From contig JACZUR010000100.1 of NCBI GenBank assembly GCA_022573095.1, forward strand, positions 1 to 7,783: a DNA stretch of 7,783 bases, written 5' to 3'. The notes under the pieces were generated by a model that saw only the letters and a list, made by a program, of their open reading frames with translations, had not been told where the DNA came from and made no database searches. Origin of the DNA: Gemmatimonadota bacterium (GTDB lineage Bacteria > Gemmatimonadota > Gemmatimonadetes > Gemmatimonadales > GWC2-71-9). Position numbers and translations under genes: made by a program. Below, in pieces: positions 7,031 through 7,783 of this stretch; positions within the stretch are counted from its first letter, which is position 1; every line of letters starts with the position of its first letter.

Positions 7031-7306
7031 TTGGCGCGCCGGTCGATCGAAGTGAGGGGAGAGAACTGGTGGGTCTATCCAGGGGGTGGAATGACCTCCC
7101 ACGACCGAGATGAATTTGCCATCGTGTTTGAAAAAGGCTCCGGTTCCAACCGCGTTAGGAGAGTGACGCGGTATCGGCCTACAGGCGATCCGCGGTGCGA
7201 TATTGCGTTGGCACAACTCAGTGACGCTGAATTGTGTGCGCTCTTCGATGAATCGCAAACGGCGTTAACCAGTCCCCAGACCAACTACGAATTGCCGTCC
7301 AAGTAG
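7031..7306 (+). CDS. Small protein of unknown function following E2
   Basis: This is a 91-codon frame starting with TTG immediately after the E2 TAG stop. GGAAGG at 7015-7020 is ten bases upstream, so TTG is acceptable; a GTG at 7052 is the alternative start. The protein is soluble, with no signal peptide, membrane segment or metal-binding cysteine cluster. It contains IEVRGENWWVYPGGGMTS, then DEFAIVFEKG, a basic RVRRVTRYRPTG segment, and an acidic helix (LAQLSDAELCALFDESQ). The patterned alternation of beta-type and helical segments and the Trp-Trp-Val-Tyr-Pro motif look like a genuine conserved small protein; the style recalls uncharacterised Gemmatimonadota proteins, by memory only. Being directly behind E2, it may be co-translated and could concern the complex, but nothing in the sequence shows a function. 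The TAG stop at 7304-7306 is followed in the same frame by the PHP gene. Confidence 0.65.
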   Translation: MARRSIEVRGENWWVYPGGGMTSHDRDEFAIVFEKGSGSNRVRRVTRYRPTGDPRCDIALAQLSDAELCALFDESQTALTSPQTNYELPSK

Positions 7307-7309
7307 TAC

Positions 7310-7717
7310 GTGGGATCGATAGATTTACATTCCCACTCGAACGCGTCCGATGGATATCTGTCACCGCAAGATCTTGTAGCGGCCGCCGCCGAAGCCGGTA
7401 TCACCACACTCGCGCTTACCGATTCCGCTGTTGTTGGTAGGCACAATGAAACGGCGACTAGTACCTCCACTTTTGATCCAGCAGCAAGTACAGCAACTGA
7501 ATTTGAGTTTACTTTAAAGCATGCCGGAGCCAGCGCCAACACGTTCATCGGCTTCTCCGCCTTCGCCGGATGCCGGTCTTTATCAAGGAACCGCCAGCGA
7601 CAAACGCGCTGCCACGTCCCGCAAGTCTCTAGCGGATCGCGCCGGGAAACCTCGAGGAGCGCTTCGCACTTGCTCGGGACTGCCACGATGAGGTACGCGT
7701 CTCGCAAGCCGGCTTGA
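7310..7717 (+). pseudogene. PHP-domain phosphoesterase gene, N-terminal part clear, remainder degenerate
   Basis: From GTG 7310 the frame reads VGSIDLHSHSNASDGYLSPQ and then DLVAAAAEAGITTLALTD. This is the start of a PHP (polymerase and histidinol phosphatase) domain of the small stand-alone phosphoesterase kind, with metal ligands His7, His9 and Asp14. These enzymes are normally about 270-290 residues and continue TDHD after ALTD. Here the histidine is Ser39, and the following sequence becomes Thr/Ser/Ala-rich, then Arg/Ser-rich, until TGA at 7715-7717. A faint echo of the family (EFEFT near 73-77, FIGFSAF near 89-95) may mean decay rather than abrupt replacement. The frame is open to 135 codons but the product would lack essential ligands. 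It starts three bases after the preceding stop and in the same frame. Alternatives are a recombination junction or a misassembly near 7424. The N-terminal identity is secure; the status of the rest is uncertain. Confidence 0.6.
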
Positions 7718-7783
7718 TGCGCGGCGATCACATCTGTTTGGGCGTTTCCCACCAGCCAGGATTGCGCCGAGGGTATTTTACGT
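7583..7783 (-). CDS. Possible 3' end of a HAD-family phosphatase gene (partial, maybe frameshifted)
   Basis: On the minus strand, from the right edge inward, codons 7782 to about 7687 read IPSAQSWLVGNAQTDVIAAH then QAGLRDAYLI. This matches the layout of HAD motif IV in GmhB/HAD-IIIA phosphatases (S-W-x-V-G-D-x-x-x-D-V-x-A-A-x-x-A-G), except that the first Asp is Asn. Beyond about 7650 this frame stops looking natural. The adjacent frame gives FPARSARDLRDVAARLSLAV and then a stop at 7583-7585, a plausible HAD C-terminus. A single-base indel near 7650 would join the two. If real, the gene converges on the PHP gene. The match is short, lies at the window edge, and shares wobble positions with the plus-strand frame, so it may be a shadow. 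Confidence 0.3.

Noticed and set aside
7570..7783. Continuation of the PHP gene in other plus frames (for example an RGDHI stretch near the right edge recalling the PHP RPH motif)
   Set aside because: It would need at least one more frameshift and only a few residues agree; the opposing minus-strand HAD-like reading is the better match.
1..7783. CRISPR arrays, tRNA/rRNA genes, insertion sequences, phage attachment sites
   Set aside because: No regularly spaced repeats, no cloverleaf-like segments, no transposase frames and no terminal inverted repeats were seen on either strand.

Overview
The window is a densely packed, entirely plus-strand run of bacterial genes (about 7.2 kb), followed by a short disordered 3' end. 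Base composition is moderately GC-rich. Spacing is operon-like throughout: overlaps of 4 and 8 bp, then gaps of 11, 12, 1, 34, 140, 0 and 3 bp. The style of the CopA, the E1/E2 set and the two small uncharacterised proteins fits a Gemmatimonadota-like bacterium. That placement rests on recollection of family style, not on a search.

Region 1 (about 1-3534) is a copper-handling module. It holds the last codons of an unidentified upstream gene, a membrane-anchored cupredoxin, a full-length Cu+-exporting P1B-1 ATPase (CopA type) with one functional-looking and one degenerate metal-binding domain, a 96-residue protein of unknown function, and a CopZ-like Cu+ chaperone. The expected flow is CopZ carrying cytosolic Cu+ to CopA, CopA moving it across the inner membrane, and the anchored cupredoxin meeting copper on the far side.

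Region 2 (3536-7030) encodes a 2-oxoacid dehydrogenase complex: E1 alpha, E1 beta and a lipoyl-bearing E2 acyltransferase. The ThDP motif, the lipoyl lysine and the E2 catalytic His/Asp are all present. E1 alpha starts one base after the copZ stop codon, so the metabolic module looks continuous with the copper module. No E3 (lipoamide dehydrogenase), lipoate ligase or lipoyl synthase gene lies in the window. The substrate (pyruvate, branched-chain 2-oxoacids or other) cannot be fixed from sequence alone. The only sizeable non-coding gap is 5544-5683, just before E2.

Region 3 (7031-7783) holds a 91-codon protein of unknown function that begins with TTG directly after the E2 stop, then the start of a PHP-domain phosphoesterase gene. 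The PHP signature is clear for about 38 residues. It then loses the expected TDH histidine and drifts into unrecognisable sequence. At the extreme 3' end the opposite strand carries a segment resembling the C-terminal motif of a HAD phosphatase. This end is therefore either a decayed or rearranged gene junction or an assembly artefact.

The most interesting points are the direct coupling of copper export to a lipoylated dehydrogenase operon, the conserved-looking unknown protein between copA and copZ, the cysteine-less second HMA domain, and the broken PHP/HAD junction.
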